The notes below the pieces were generated by a model that was not told the origin of the DNA, ran no database searches, and worked only from the letters and a program-made list of their open reading frames with translations. A DNA stretch of 64,000 nt from Oceanospirillaceae bacterium. GTDB taxonomy: Bacteria > Pseudomonadota > Gammaproteobacteria > Pseudomonadales > Balneatricaceae. The stretch covers positions 1 through 64,000 of the forward strand of contig JABGSN010000041.1 in assembly GCA_018647765.1 (NCBI GenBank), written 5' to 3'. This document shows, one piece after another, positions 8,859 through 22,476 of this stretch (its first letter is position 1; each line of letters begins with the position of its first letter). A program made the position numbers and the translations under genes.

Positions 8859-9834
8859 CGTCAGCCTTTAAATCTTGCAACCTAATGCGGCCAAACTTAA
8901 ACACCAGCGCAGCCGCTAACAAAAATACGATCAAACTGGCCATTAGCTGATGCTCTAAACCCGTCATTTGACTATAAGTCCAAGGTAATAGGTTTTCTTG
9001 CTGCAGAGGCACGTCTGCGCCAGAGCTGTTGAGCCGATAAGTGATAGTATGTTTCCAAGGCCACAATTTAACCGCCGAACCAATCATCAAGCCCGTCAAT
9101 AGACTCATTACCGAGGCCATATAATGGTTTAATAGGTAGCTAACTAAGCGGCTAAAGGTGAGTAGCCCTACGCCACAGCCCAAGGCAAAAATAGCAATCA
9201 CTTGTATGTCTAAGGCGGCCAGCCGACCTATTAAATAGGGGTATACGCCAATGATAAGTAAGATAAAACTACCCGAAATACCGGGTAATATCATCGCACT
9301 TATGGCCAAAGCACCGGCGGCCATTAGCCATACATAACCCCAACCAGAAAACCCGTCTACAACGGCCAGGACTGGCATGTTGGCCAGCGATACACTCACA
9401 GCCACACCTAACGAGAGCCACACCAAGCGTAAGCTTTGCTGTGCCAACAACTCTTTGAGTAACAAACCACTAGCCACCAAGATCAAACCTAAAAACAAGC
9501 TCCACATGAGCAGCGGCTGCACCACAAGCAACCAACTAATTAGCTTTGACAACAGCAACAGGCTCACACCAATGCCCAACCCTAGATTAACCAAAAAACT
9601 CGCATCCAGGTGCCGCCACGCCTGTGCAACCTGACCACGAGCTAATAAGTTAGCAAAGGTTAGATCTACGCCACTAATGGCCGCTAACAAGCGGCCGTAT
9701 ATACCACTCAATAAGGCCACTGTGCCGCCAGAGATGCCAGGCACCAAGTCTGCCGCGCCCATCATCATACCGGTAACAATTGTACGCCACTGCCACCAAA
9801 AGTCTTTTTGTTTCATCGTCTTATCATAGTCCAT
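8848..9834 (-). CDS. DUF368 family integral membrane protein (polyprenyl-phosphate transporter family)
   Basis: MMMGAADLVPGISGGTVALLSGIYGRLL... and LPGISGSFILLIIGVYPYL duplicated motif typical of DUF368. Confidence 0.9.
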   Translation of the reverse strand: MDYDKTMKQKDFWWQWRTIVTGMMMGAADLVPGISGGTVALLSGIYGRLLAAISGVDLTFANLLARGQVAQAWRHLDASFLVNLGLGIGVSLLLLSKLISWLLVVQPLLMWSLFLGLILVASGLLLKELLAQQSLRLVWLSLGVAVSVSLANMPVLAVVDGFSGWGYVWLMAAGALAISAMILPGISGSFILLIIGVYPYLIGRLAALDIQVIAIFALGCGVGLLTFSRLVSYLLNHYMASVMSLLTGLMIGSAVKLWPWKHTITYRLNSSGADVPLQQENLLPWTYSQMTGLEHQLMASLIVFLLAAALVFKFGRIRLQDLKADVDG

Positions 9835-9845
9835 TAACTAAGTCG

Positions 9846-10535
9846 TCAGCCTATTGTGCCAGTAACCAAAGGCACAAAGTTGGCAGCTTCCACTTTTTGT
9901 TTACTAAAGTGATTGCCCGAGCGGGTGATTTTTACCAAATGTTGCTCATTGTCGCCCACTGGAATAATCATACAACCCCCTTCCGCCAGCTGCCACTGCA
10001 ACGCTTTAGGCACTTGCGACGGTGCCGCCGTTACCATAATACCATCGAAAGGCTCTCTGTCTGGCCAGCCTTCGTAGCCGTCTCCATGGCGGTAAATCAC
10101 GTTGTGGATAGCCATTGCCTCCAGCCGCAGTTTAGCCCTATTTAACAGTGGCTCAATGCGTTCCATAGTAAACAGGCGCGGCACCAGTTGCGCCAAAACA
10201 CAGGTTTGATAACCTGAACCTGTACCCACTTCCAACACCTTTTTAGCGCTGCAAGAGGCGAGCAACAGCTCACTCATACGGGCCACAGTATAGGGCCGTG
10301 ACAAGGTTTGATTGTGACCGATAGGTAAAGACTTGTCTTCGTAGGCCCGATGCGCCAAGGCTTCGTCTAGAAACAAATGCCTAGCGGTGCTGCGCATCAC
10401 TGCCAGCACCCGTGGATCTTGCACACCTAACACTTGCAATTGCTCTACCAAGCGTTCGCGCGTGCGCTGAGAAGTCATGCCTATACCTTGACGACGCGCA
10501 TGTTGGCGCTTAGGATCTGTCACACTGTAGCGCAT
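9846..10535 (-). CDS. pcm: Protein-L-isoaspartate O-methyltransferase (start may be internal, near 10478)
   Basis: VLEVGTGSGYQTCVLAQL; GQTLSRPYTVARMSELL-type motif; next to surE. Confidence 0.95.
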   Translation of the reverse strand: MRYSVTDPKRQHARRQGIGMTSQRTRERLVEQLQVLGVQDPRVLAVMRSTARHLFLDEALAHRAYEDKSLPIGHNQTLSRPYTVARMSELLLASCSAKKVLEVGTGSGYQTCVLAQLVPRLFTMERIEPLLNRAKLRLEAMAIHNVIYRHGDGYEGWPDREPFDGIMVTAAPSQVPKALQWQLAEGGCMIIPVGDNEQHLVKITRSGNHFSKQKVEAANFVPLVTGTIG

Positions 10536-11278
10536 TACAAGGTGTCCTGCTGCCAGTCTGCAAGGCCACTAAAGGCATCATAACAAGTCATATCGGGAGT
10601 TAATGGCGTCACCGATACATAGCCGTGCTCGATAGCATGAAAGTCGGTTCCAGGCTCGGCGTTTTTAATCACTCCTACAGGGCCAATCCAATAGCATTGA
10701 TGGCCGCGAGGGTCTTTGGCATCAATGGCGGACGCACCTAACTCTCTCACTCCTAACTTGGTCAATTTTACGCCTTTTATCTGATCGTAAGGCAAGTCTG
10801 GAACGTTGACGTTAATAATACAGCGGGGCGGCAGTTGTAACCCTTGCATACCCTTGACGAGCTGCCGGGCCACTTTTGCAGCGCTCTCAAAATGCTGCTT
10901 ACCCACTAGAGATACCGCCATGGCATGGTGTTTTAAATAGCGCCCTTCCATGGCCGCCGCCACCGTACCGGAATACAACACATCGTCACCTAGGTTGGCG
11001 CCGTGGTTAATGCCCGACACCACCATGTCTGGCGCAATATCGAGCGCGCCATTAATACCTAGGTGCACACAGTCTGCCGGGGTGCCATCAATAGCAAAAA
11101 ACCCGTTGGGTTGAGGCATTATCCGCACGGGACGCGATAGGGTCAGTGAATTACTTGCGCCACTTAGGTCACGATCGGGAGCAACCACGGTAACTTGATG
11201 GTCTAACGCCAGTTGCTTAACCAAGTGAGAAAGGCCAGCTGCCTGCACACCATCGTCGTTTGAAATCAATAATTTCAT
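10535..11278 (-). CDS. surE: 5'/3'-nucleotidase SurE
   Basis: MKLLISNDDGVQAAGL, APDRDLSGASNSLTL, VVSGINHGANLGDDVLYSGTVAAAMEG. Confidence 0.98.
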   Translation of the reverse strand: MKLLISNDDGVQAAGLSHLVKQLALDHQVTVVAPDRDLSGASNSLTLSRPVRIMPQPNGFFAIDGTPADCVHLGINGALDIAPDMVVSGINHGANLGDDVLYSGTVAAAMEGRYLKHHAMAVSLVGKQHFESAAKVARQLVKGMQGLQLPPRCIINVNVPDLPYDQIKGVKLTKLGVRELGASAIDAKDPRGHQCYWIGPVGVIKNAEPGTDFHAIEHGYVSVTPLTPDMTCYDAFSGLADWQQDTL

Positions 11279-11291
11279 GACCGTATCTCTG

Positions 11292-12365
11292 TTATTGTGT
11301 TTGAGTGATTTCGCGTATTAAGGCGGTTGCATAGCTGCCACGCATCAGATGAAACTTCAATTCTAAAACGTCATCGTCTACCCAGTGCCAACTAAAGTCT
11401 TTGGGCCACAAACGCAAACTACGCCTTTGTGCAGTTAAATCCTGCGCCACCAAAGCCTCAATCCAAGGGGAAAACGGGGCTAATATCTGGTTTTCATAGA
11501 GGCTTGCAGGCGTCACTGGAGGATGACCCACACGCCCTGCCATAGGGCCCGTCGGTGCAAGGTCGCTGACATCAATACGATCTTGAACACCCACCAAATC
11601 AGCACCATCGGCGGCGGCATCAAATTGACTAAACCCGTCGCTAAACATACATCGATCACCAGCAATCGCCTGCAACCAAGAGCTATCTTTAACGCGCTCG
11701 CTGAGCAGTTGATTAAACAGGTAGGACCTTACAGAAGACAGCGCCATACCTCGCTTGAAGCGATCCTTGATGCGCTTACCTTGCAACATCGACAAGGCCA
11801 AGCCAAGGTTACCGCCATGGTGACCAAACCGCTGATCACCAAAGTAATTAGGTGCGCCCTGCTGGGCAATCGTTGCCAATCTGCGTTCAACGCCCTCAGA
11901 GGCACCAATACCACGTAAACGGATACAAAAATAATTACCCTGATGCACCCCTGTTTTGAGTTTACGTAAGTGACGCACGGCTTGGTGTAGATGCACTTGC
12001 GGGGATTGGAGTTGTTCCCAATCAGGATCTACATCTTCTGCCTTGCCGGGTAGGTGAACACCAAACCATTGCCGTGTCACACCTCTACGGTCCTTGAGGC
12101 CTGAGTAATTGACTTGCCGCGCTGGTACGCCAGCTAGTTTGGCGATATTACGGGCCAAAAAGTCGGTATTGGTATCGGTCTTAGTGATATCCAAATACAC
12201 ATGTTCACCCTCACCGCAGGGTTCGAAACCCAGATCTTCGGTCACTAAAAAATCGCTGCAGTGGGTTTTGAGCTGCGCTACTGTTTGTGGTTCGCCATGG
12301 GCATAGGCCCAGGACATGGGCCACGTCAAGGGGACTAAGGGTTGTGTTGATTTGGCATCAGCCAT
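11292..12365 (-). CDS. truD: tRNA pseudouridine(13) synthase TruD
   Basis: NYSGLKDRRGVTRQWFGVHLPG motif. Confidence 0.97.
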   Translation of the reverse strand: MADAKSTQPLVPLTWPMSWAYAHGEPQTVAQLKTHCSDFLVTEDLGFEPCGEGEHVYLDITKTDTNTDFLARNIAKLAGVPARQVNYSGLKDRRGVTRQWFGVHLPGKAEDVDPDWEQLQSPQVHLHQAVRHLRKLKTGVHQGNYFCIRLRGIGASEGVERRLATIAQQGAPNYFGDQRFGHHGGNLGLALSMLQGKRIKDRFKRGMALSSVRSYLFNQLLSERVKDSSWLQAIAGDRCMFSDGFSQFDAAADGADLVGVQDRIDVSDLAPTGPMAGRVGHPPVTPASLYENQILAPFSPWIEALVAQDLTAQRRSLRLWPKDFSWHWVDDDVLELKFHLMRGSYATALIREITQTQ

Positions 12366-12643
12366 TACTCTTCTACCAATTGATAAAATGTTTCGTTGGG
12401 CTTAACCATACCCAGATTATAACGCGCTCGTTCTTCGATGGCGGCTATGCCTTGTTTTAAATCTAACACCTCGGCATGGAGCTGTTTGTTACGCTCGGCC
12501 AAGCTGGCGTTAACCGCTTCTTGCGCGCCAATTTGCCGCTGTAGCTGCGCCACCTCGAGCAAACCGGACGGCCCCCACCACAGGCTGTACTGCATCAACA
12601 CTAAAGCAATAAATATTAGACCGACTAACCATTTCATAAGCAT
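12365..12643 (-). CDS. ftsB: Cell division protein FtsB
   Basis: 92 aa, N-terminal TM plus coiled coil, ERARYNLGMVKPNETFYQLVE C-terminus; downstream of eno. Confidence 0.93.
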   Translation of the reverse strand: MLMKWLVGLIFIALVLMQYSLWWGPSGLLEVAQLQRQIGAQEAVNASLAERNKQLHAEVLDLKQGIAAIEERARYNLGMVKPNETFYQLVEE

Positions 12644-12676
12644 AACCTACCTGATACTGTGCCAGTATCTTTTCAC

Positions 12677-12720
12677 AAAAAAAGGGAGCTTGCTCGGGCT
12701 ATGTGCCCAGCTAAACTCCC
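12677..12720 (-). terminator. Rho-independent terminator downstream of eno
   Basis: Minus strand GGGAGTTTAGCTGGGC ACATA GCCCGAGCAAGCTCCC followed by TTTTTTT. Confidence 0.85.
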
Positions 12721-12782
12721 TCGCTTACGTTAGTAGGCTAGCACATTTGCCAACAATCTATACAAACTCGTTGAACTGAGTG

Positions 12783-14120
<1,338 letters not shown>

Positions 14121-14137
14121 CTACTTGAACGACTGTA

Positions 14138-15787
<1,650 letters not shown>

Positions 15788-15982
15788 TTAATAACGTCGA
15801 TTTGAACAAAACACGATGGAGCAACCACAGAAAAACGCCTTACATCGTGGCGGGGTGGATGTCTCTAACGTTTATAATAATTGGCGCGCAAACAAACGCC
15901 TTTATAGGCGATCAAGTTTCCGTCTTAAGATGGGAGTGTAGGATACCAGAAGTGGCTATTCTGGACAATAAAAAGCTGCGTT

Positions 15983-17353
15983 TTAGCTGGGCTTTTGCCA
16001 ACCCCATGCGGGCTCACCAAAGGCAGGCTCAAAACCAGCATTAACCCATAAATCAGCTACCATGGCTAGCTCACCATTAATATAAAACAACGGTAGGTGC
16101 GACCGCTCCCACGTGGGGATCTTCGCTTCTTGTAATAGTTTTTTAAGGTTCTGACTATGAGTCCGCCCCAATGGCTTGCAGCGCTCTCCCCCTACCCGCC
16201 CTCGCAACTCCAAATGATCACCCACCGCCAAAGACATCGCCACGGCATACTCACCCGCATCGAGCCGGCCGGCACTCAAAACCATACTGCCATGATCTAA
16301 CTCAGCTTGAGAAATGGTGGCCGACCAGGGCTCACAAAACAATCCTTTGCCATGCCCTGCATACGGCGTAAGCCATAGCTGGCCATGGCTGCGGCGCAAA
16401 CACCAAGCCCCAAACACAAGGCACGGCTGGGCATCATCGGCACTGGCTAACACCTCGCCGTCGATCTGCTGCATAGTCACATAGCTGAGAGCAGGCACCT
16501 TATGCAAGGATAACCAATGGCGCAAAAGGTTATGGCGGCGCGGCTTTGACAGCGCCAACAAAGCCGCGGTACGTAAGCACTGACTATTAACCAAACCGCT
16601 GCTTATCAGAACCAAGTCTTCCGCAGCGACTTCGTTAAGCAACTGCGTTGTATCACCCATAACCGCGGCGGTAGTCGCCCAGCACCGATCCATCGCCGGC
16701 CACCGCTGGCGCAACAAGGGCAACACTTGATGGCGTAAAAAATTACGGTCAAAACGCGCATCGTCGTTGCTGGGGTCGTCACTCCACACCACGTGATGTT
16801 GGCGTGCATAGTCGGCAAGGGCTTGCTGACGTACATTGATAAGCGGCCTCAGCATACAACCCAACCCTAAACTACGCTGTTTCGGCATGGCACTCAGGCC
16901 TGTCACCCCAGCGCCACGCATCAAACGCAACAACATAGTTTCACTCTGATCATCGGCGTGCTGAGCCAACAACAGCACTTCTCCGGCCTGCAACTGTTGT
17001 TCAAAAAATTGATAGCGAGCGTCACGAGCAGCGGCTTCTAGGCCCAGATTTTGTTTGACAATAGGGTCGATAACCACAGTTTGGGTTGCACAGGAAAGGC
17101 CATACTCTCGTGCTTGCTGCTCAACTTGCTGTTGCCAAGCCTGCGCATCTGTATGTAAACCATGATTTACGTGCACCACTCGGATTGGGGGGCACTGCTG
17201 AGATTGGCCCAATTGCACCAGCGCGTGTAGCAGCACCATAGAATCTAACCCACCACTAACAGCCACCAGCCACCCTGCAGCCTGAACGTGTTTATTCAGG
17301 CCGCAGGTTTCGGTGGTTAAGACATGGTGGGTAAAGGCCACGGCGGAAGACAC
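15983..17353 (-). CDS. tilS: tRNA(Ile)-lysidine synthase
   Basis: LVAVSGGLDSMVLLHAL PP-loop; AQHADDQSETMLLRLMRGAG. Confidence 0.97.
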   Translation of the reverse strand: MSSAVAFTHHVLTTETCGLNKHVQAAGWLVAVSGGLDSMVLLHALVQLGQSQQCPPIRVVHVNHGLHTDAQAWQQQVEQQAREYGLSCATQTVVIDPIVKQNLGLEAAARDARYQFFEQQLQAGEVLLLAQHADDQSETMLLRLMRGAGVTGLSAMPKQRSLGLGCMLRPLINVRQQALADYARQHHVVWSDDPSNDDARFDRNFLRHQVLPLLRQRWPAMDRCWATTAAVMGDTTQLLNEVAAEDLVLISSGLVNSQCLRTAALLALSKPRRHNLLRHWLSLHKVPALSYVTMQQIDGEVLASADDAQPCLVFGAWCLRRSHGQLWLTPYAGHGKGLFCEPWSATISQAELDHGSMVLSAGRLDAGEYAVAMSLAVGDHLELRGRVGGERCKPLGRTHSQNLKKLLQEAKIPTWERSHLPLFYINGELAMVADLWVNAGFEPAFGEPAWGWQKPS

Positions 17354-17368
17354 AACCTAGATGAAAGC

Positions 17369-18322
17369 TTAAGAGCTCAGGCCGTAAGCCATAAGCCGCT
17401 TGTAACGACGATCCAGCAGGGTGTCTGCGTCCATTAGATCGAGCTCAGCCAGCTGGCTAATCAAGGTGGACTTAATGCTGGCGGCCACTAAATCGGCATC
17501 ACGATGGGCACCACCCAGAGGTTCTTTGATGACATGATCCACAAGCCCTAAGTCGTGCAACCGGCTAGAGGTAATCCCCATGGCATTGGCCGCATCAGCA
17601 GCATATTCAGCACTCTTCCAAAGGATGGACGCGCAACCTTCTGGAGAAATAACCGAATAGGTAGAATACTGCAGCATGTTAAGCTGATCACATACGCCAA
17701 TGGCCAAGGCACCACCAGAACCACCCTCGCCAATAACGGTGGCAATAACGGGGGTTTTAAGGCCCGACATTTGGGCTAGGTTATAGGCGATGGCTTCACT
17801 TTGACCGCGCTCTTCTGCATCAATACCGGGGTAGGCTCCAGGCGTGTCGATAAAGGTCAAAATAGGCATTTTAAAACGTTCCGCCATTTGCATCATGCGC
17901 AAGGCCTTACGATACCCTTCTGGGCGCGGCATACCAAAGTTACGAGCCACTTTTTCTTTGGTGCTACGGCCTTTCTCTTGACCCATCACCATCACTGCAC
18001 GGCCACTTAAGCGGGCGATACCACAGACCATTGCCTGATCGTCGCCAAAATGGCGGTCACCATGCAATTCATCAAAATCGTCAAATATGCTAGCAATGTA
18101 ATCAACCGTGTGAGGCCGCAGAGGATGGCGCGACACTTTAGACACTTGGGCTGCAGACAAGTTAGAGAATATAGACTCTGTCAGATTGACACTTTTAGCT
18201 GATAGCTTAGCAATTTCGTCGCTAATGTTTAGCTCATTGTCATTACCCACCAATCGCAAGGCTTCAATCTTGGTTTCAAGGTCAGCGATAGGTTGTTCAA
18301 AGTCGAGGTAATTTGGATTCAT
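17369..18322 (-). CDS. accA: Acetyl-CoA carboxylase carboxyltransferase subunit alpha
   Basis: [55 protein letters not shown]. Confidence 0.98.
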   Translation of the reverse strand: MNPNYLDFEQPIADLETKIEALRLVGNDNELNISDEIAKLSAKSVNLTESIFSNLSAAQVSKVSRHPLRPHTVDYIASIFDDFDELHGDRHFGDDQAMVCGIARLSGRAVMVMGQEKGRSTKEKVARNFGMPRPEGYRKALRMMQMAERFKMPILTFIDTPGAYPGIDAEERGQSEAIAYNLAQMSGLKTPVIATVIGEGGSGGALAIGVCDQLNMLQYSTYSVISPEGCASILWKSAEYAADAANAMGITSSRLHDLGLVDHVIKEPLGGAHRDADLVAASIKSTLISQLAELDLMDADTLLDRRYKRLMAYGLSS

Positions 18323-18363
18323 AGGGCTTAGTTTCTAATTGTTGATCAGCAAATATGGGGTTA

Positions 18364-21300
18364 TTATAACTTGCGATAACGCATTTTTACAGCGTCTTCA
18401 CCCAGCAAGTAAGCGAGATCTTGCAACATATCATCTTCTACCTGCAATCGCCACGGCGAGGCACAACGAATAACCCCTCGGCCAATGTCATTTCCAACGT
18501 GCAGCTCTAGCTTGGCAGCGGGCGTATCGCCACTGACTTGGTGGGGACTTACTATCTGCAACAACTGCTGTAATCCCTTACCCTGAGCAAACTCCGGGGC
18601 GACTGACAAGTTCAAACCTTTGGAAAAAACAGTGCGCGCTTGAGGCATGGTTAGGATCTGCTGAGCGCTCACCTTTAACCCGCCCGAATAATCATCTTCC
18701 GACACCTCTCCTTCAACAATAAGCAGGCGATCGTTTTGCAATAATTCGCGGTATTTATCGTAGGTATCACCAAACAGCGCCACATCCACCCGTGCTCGTC
18801 GGTCATCCAAGGTTAAAAAGGCGATGGTTTTGCCACGTTTGGTTTTCATGGTACGGCTAGCAACCACTAAACCGGCAATCCACTGCTTTTCTTTTTTGGC
18901 AATCAACTGATCTAAACGGCAGCGCAAGAAACGGCCTAACTCATGGTCGTAACTGTCGATGGGATGACCTGTCACATACAGGCCCAGGGTGCTTTTCTCG
19001 CCTTTTAGCCGCTGTTTGAGTGTTAGGGGGCGGGCATTCATGTGCCGATCATATGCCGCATCTAGGGCATCAACGTCGTCCACCACGGCGCTGATTTCGC
19101 CAAACAAATCCATTATGCCGGCGTCTTGGTTACGCTCGCTTTGGTCAGCCAATTGCACCGCATCGGGGATGGCACTATACAGCACGGCGCGTTCTTGATT
19201 GGACACCATTTGATCGAGCGCACCGCTGGCCACTAGGGCCTCGAGCACACGCTTATTGATTTTTTTACTACCCACTCGCTTACAAAAATCAAACAGGTCG
19301 ACGAACGCACCACCTGTCTCTCGGGCCTCAATAATCGCCGCCACAGGGCCTTCGCCAACGCCTTTTACCGCGCCTAACCCATACACCACTTCGTTGTTAT
19401 CATTCACGGTAAATTTGAAGTGACTGGCATTGACGTCGGGCAAATTAAGCGGCAACTCCATGCGACGACACTCTTCAACAAAAATCACTATTTTGTCGAT
19501 ATTTTGCATATCCGCCGACAACACCGCTGCCATAAATTCGGCGGGGTAATGGTACTTGAGCCAAGCGGTTTGATAGGCCACTAAGGCATAAGCAGCCGAG
19601 TGTGATTTGTTAAATCCGTAACCGGCAAACTTTTCCACCAGGTCAAAGATATTTCCTGCAAGGTCTTCGGCAATACCATTAGCTAAACTGCCGGCGATAA
19701 AACCAGAACGCTGCTTGGCCATTTCTTCTGGCTTTTTCTTGCCCATAGCACGCCGCAACATGTCAGCCTCGCCCAAGCTGTAGCCCGCCATCACCTGAGC
19801 AATTTGCATGACCTGCTCTTGGTACAAAATAATGCCGTAAGTAGGCTCTAACACCGGCTGCAAAGAGTCTAGTTGGTAGTTTTCGTGGGGCCAGGCCAAC
19901 TTAGCACGACCGTGCTTACGGTTGATAAAGTCGTCCACCATGCCCGACTGTAACGGTCCTGGACGAAACAACGCTACCAAAGCGATAATGTCTTCAAAGT
20001 TACTCGGCAGCTGCCGCTTAATTAGGTCTTTCATGCCGCGTGATTCCAGCTGGAATACACCCGTGGTTTCGGCTCGTTGCAATAGCTTGAACACCGGCCC
20101 ATCGTCAAGCGGAATGGTTTCAATGGCGATGGCTGCCTCGCCCTTTTCTGCCCGTCGCTGGTTGATCATACCCATGGCCCAGTCGACCACGGTGAGGGTT
20201 TTTAGACCCAAAAAGTCGAATTTAACCAAACCCGCATCTTCGACGTCATTTTTATCGTACTGAGTCACTAAGCCAGAGCCATCAACATCACAATAAAGCG
20301 GCGAAAAATCGGTTAACTTGGTGGGCGCGATCACCACACCACCAGCATGTTTGCCGACGTTACGGGTTAAGCCTTCCAGCTGATAAGCCATCTCCATAAT
20401 TTCTTGAACTTCGTCACTGCCATCAATAAACTCACGCAGTGCATCTTCTTGCTCCACGGCTTTACTCAAGGTAATGCCCACTTCAAAAGGAATTAATTTA
20501 GATAACTTATCGGCCAGACCAAACGGTTTACCTTGTACCCGAGCCACGTCTCGCACCACGGCTTTTGCAGCCATGGTACCGAAGGTGATGATTTGTGATA
20601 CCGCGTCCTTACCGTAAGTTTGGGCCACGTACTCGATCACTCGGTCGCGGTTATCCATACAAAAATCGATATCAAAATCGGGCATCGACACCCGCTCCGG
20701 ATTAAGGAAACGCTCGAACAGTAAGTCGTATTGTAATGGGTCTAGGTCGGTGATTTCTAACACATAAGCCACTAACGAGCCAGCGCCCGATCCACGACCG
20801 GGGCCCACAGGGATGTCGTTATCTTTGGCCCAGCGAATAAAGTCCATAACAATAAGGAAGTAGCCAGGGAAACCCATTTGAGTAATGATGTCGAGTTCAA
20901 AATCTAAGCGATCATCAAACTCTTTTCGCTTAACAGCAAAGTCTGGATCGTTGCTATCGAGAATGGTTTCAAGGCGTTTATCCAAGCCTTTACGAGATAC
21001 ATCACCAAAGAACTGGTCCATAGTCATGCCTTCTGGCACCGGAAAGTTAGGCAAGCAACAGCGGCCTAACTCAATGTCTAAGTTACAGCGCTTGGCAATT
21101 TCAACACTATTAGCTAAGGCCGATGGCAGGTCAACAAAGAGGGCCTGCATTTCTTCATTGCTGCGTAAATACTGTTGATTAGAGTAGTCTTTAGGGCGGC
21201 GTGGGTCATCCAAGGTCATGCTTTGGTTAATACAGACGCGAGTTTCGTGGGCTTCAAACTCATCAGCAGCCACAAACATGACGTCATTGGTTGCCACTAA

Positions 21301-21894
21301 AGGCACCTGTGCGACTTGAGCCAAGGCCACTGACAGGTGCAGACATTGTTCGTCATTTTGACGTCCAGTACGCTGCACTTCCAAGTAAAAACGATCGCCG
21401 AACACACCGACCCAATAGGCCAGCACCGCCTGCGCTTCGTCTACACCACGGTTGATAAGGGCCCGCCCTACCTCTCCCTGCGAGGCACCAGACAAGGCAA
21501 TCAAACCGTCACTTTGCTGTGCGAGCCAATGCCGCCCTACAATGGCTTTGCCGTCGGGGGTTTGTCCTTCTTGAAACGAGCGTGAGACCAATTCGGTGAG
21601 GTTAAGATAACCCTGCGGGTTCATGGCCAGAAGAGTCATACGACTCACTGGCAGATCGGTGGCTGGATCGGCAGCTAGGTAGATATCGCAGCCACAAATG
21701 GGTTTTATACCGGCCCCTTGTGCCGCTTTGTAAAACTTAACCATGCCGCACATGTTAGATTGATCCGTTAAGGCAATCGCAGGCATTTGTTCGGCTTGCA
21801 GCGTTTTCATCAAAGGTTTGATACGCACCATGCTATCAATCAATGAAAACTCGGAATGCATCCGCAAATGCACAAAGGGTACAACTAGTGACAT
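18364..21894 (-). CDS. dnaE: DNA polymerase III subunit alpha
   Basis: FVHLRMHSEFSLIDSMVRI PHP start; VGPGRGSGAGSLVAY; PDFDIDFC; 1176 aa. Confidence 0.99.
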   Translation of the reverse strand: MSLVVPFVHLRMHSEFSLIDSMVRIKPLMKTLQAEQMPAIALTDQSNMCGMVKFYKAAQGAGIKPICGCDIYLAADPATDLPVSRMTLLAMNPQGYLNLTELVSRSFQEGQTPDGKAIVGRHWLAQQSDGLIALSGASQGEVGRALINRGVDEAQAVLAYWVGVFGDRFYLEVQRTGRQNDEQCLHLSVALAQVAQVPLVATNDVMFVAADEFEAHETRVCINQSMTLDDPRRPKDYSNQQYLRSNEEMQALFVDLPSALANSVEIAKRCNLDIELGRCCLPNFPVPEGMTMDQFFGDVSRKGLDKRLETILDSNDPDFAVKRKEFDDRLDFELDIITQMGFPGYFLIVMDFIRWAKDNDIPVGPGRGSGAGSLVAYVLEITDLDPLQYDLLFERFLNPERVSMPDFDIDFCMDNRDRVIEYVAQTYGKDAVSQIITFGTMAAKAVVRDVARVQGKPFGLADKLSKLIPFEVGITLSKAVEQEDALREFIDGSDEVQEIMEMAYQLEGLTRNVGKHAGGVVIAPTKLTDFSPLYCDVDGSGLVTQYDKNDVEDAGLVKFDFLGLKTLTVVDWAMGMINQRRAEKGEAAIAIETIPLDDGPVFKLLQRAETTGVFQLESRGMKDLIKRQLPSNFEDIIALVALFRPGPLQSGMVDDFINRKHGRAKLAWPHENYQLDSLQPVLEPTYGIILYQEQVMQIAQVMAGYSLGEADMLRRAMGKKKPEEMAKQRSGFIAGSLANGIAEDLAGNIFDLVEKFAGYGFNKSHSAAYALVAYQTAWLKYHYPAEFMAAVLSADMQNIDKIVIFVEECRRMELPLNLPDVNASHFKFTVNDNNEVVYGLGAVKGVGEGPVAAIIEARETGGAFVDLFDFCKRVGSKKINKRVLEALVASGALDQMVSNQERAVLYSAIPDAVQLADQSERNQDAGIMDLFGEISAVVDDVDALDAAYDRHMNARPLTLKQRLKGEKSTLGLYVTGHPIDSYDHELGRFLRCRLDQLIAKKEKQWIAGLVVASRTMKTKRGKTIAFLTLDDRRARVDVALFGDTYDKYRELLQNDRLLIVEGEVSEDDYSGGLKVSAQQILTMPQARTVFSKGLNLSVAPEFAQGKGLQQLLQIVSPHQVSGDTPAAKLELHVGNDIGRGVIRCASPWRLQVEDDMLQDLAYLLGEDAVKMRYRKL

Positions 21895-21897
21895 TGT

Positions 21898-22476
21898 CTA
21901 AGTTCCAATCAGTCGTCGCACCGGCGCAAAACTACGCCGATGTTGCGGGCTCACGCCGTGTTCTTCAAGGGCCTGCATATGGGCTTTAGTAGGGTAACCC
22001 TTATGCTTATCAAGACCGTAATATGGGTATTGTTGATGCCAGTCTAGCATCTCTCGGTCGCGGGTGACCTTAGCAATAATAGAAGCAGCGCCAATACAAA
22101 ATTTTTTCGCATCGCCTTTAACGATCGCCTCACTGGCGCAAGGCAGTTGCGGGCAACGATTGCCGTCAATTAACGCTAAGTCTGGCTTCGCCGATAAACC
22201 CAATACCGCACGCTGCATGGCAAGCATGGTCGCCTGCAAAATATTAATATCGTCAATTTCAGCAACACTGGCCCGCCCTACAGACACACTCAAAGCGTCA
22301 CGCAAGATGAGATCAAACAACCGCTCTCGGGTTTTTTCCGTGAGTGCTTTTGAGTCTCCCAGCCCAGCAATGGGCTTATTTGGATCAAGGATGACGGCCG
22401 CCGCCACCACATCACCAAACAAGGGTCCACGCCCAGCTTCGTCTACACCACAAATCAATCTCATAGTCTGGGTCAT
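21898..22476 (-). CDS. rnhB: Ribonuclease HII
   Basis: [38 protein letters not shown]. Confidence 0.98.
   Translation of the reverse strand: MTQTMRLICGVDEAGRGPLFGDVVAAAVILDPNKPIAGLGDSKALTEKTRERLFDLILRDALSVSVGRASVAEIDDINILQATMLAMQRAVLGLSAKPDLALIDGNRCPQLPCASEAIVKGDAKKFCIGAASIIAKVTRDREMLDWHQQYPYYGLDKHKGYPTKAHMQALEEHGVSPQHRRSFAPVRRLIGT

Noticed and set aside
15802-16044. 80-aa plus-strand ORF between pyrG and tilS
   Set aside because: Runs antisense into the tilS 3' end; no RBS or family signal, likely spurious.
18989-21585. Several plus-strand ORFs of 60-113 aa opposite dnaE
   Set aside because: Antisense shadows of a long coding gene; no independent evidence. The same applies to most 60-140 aa ORFs opposite housekeeping genes.
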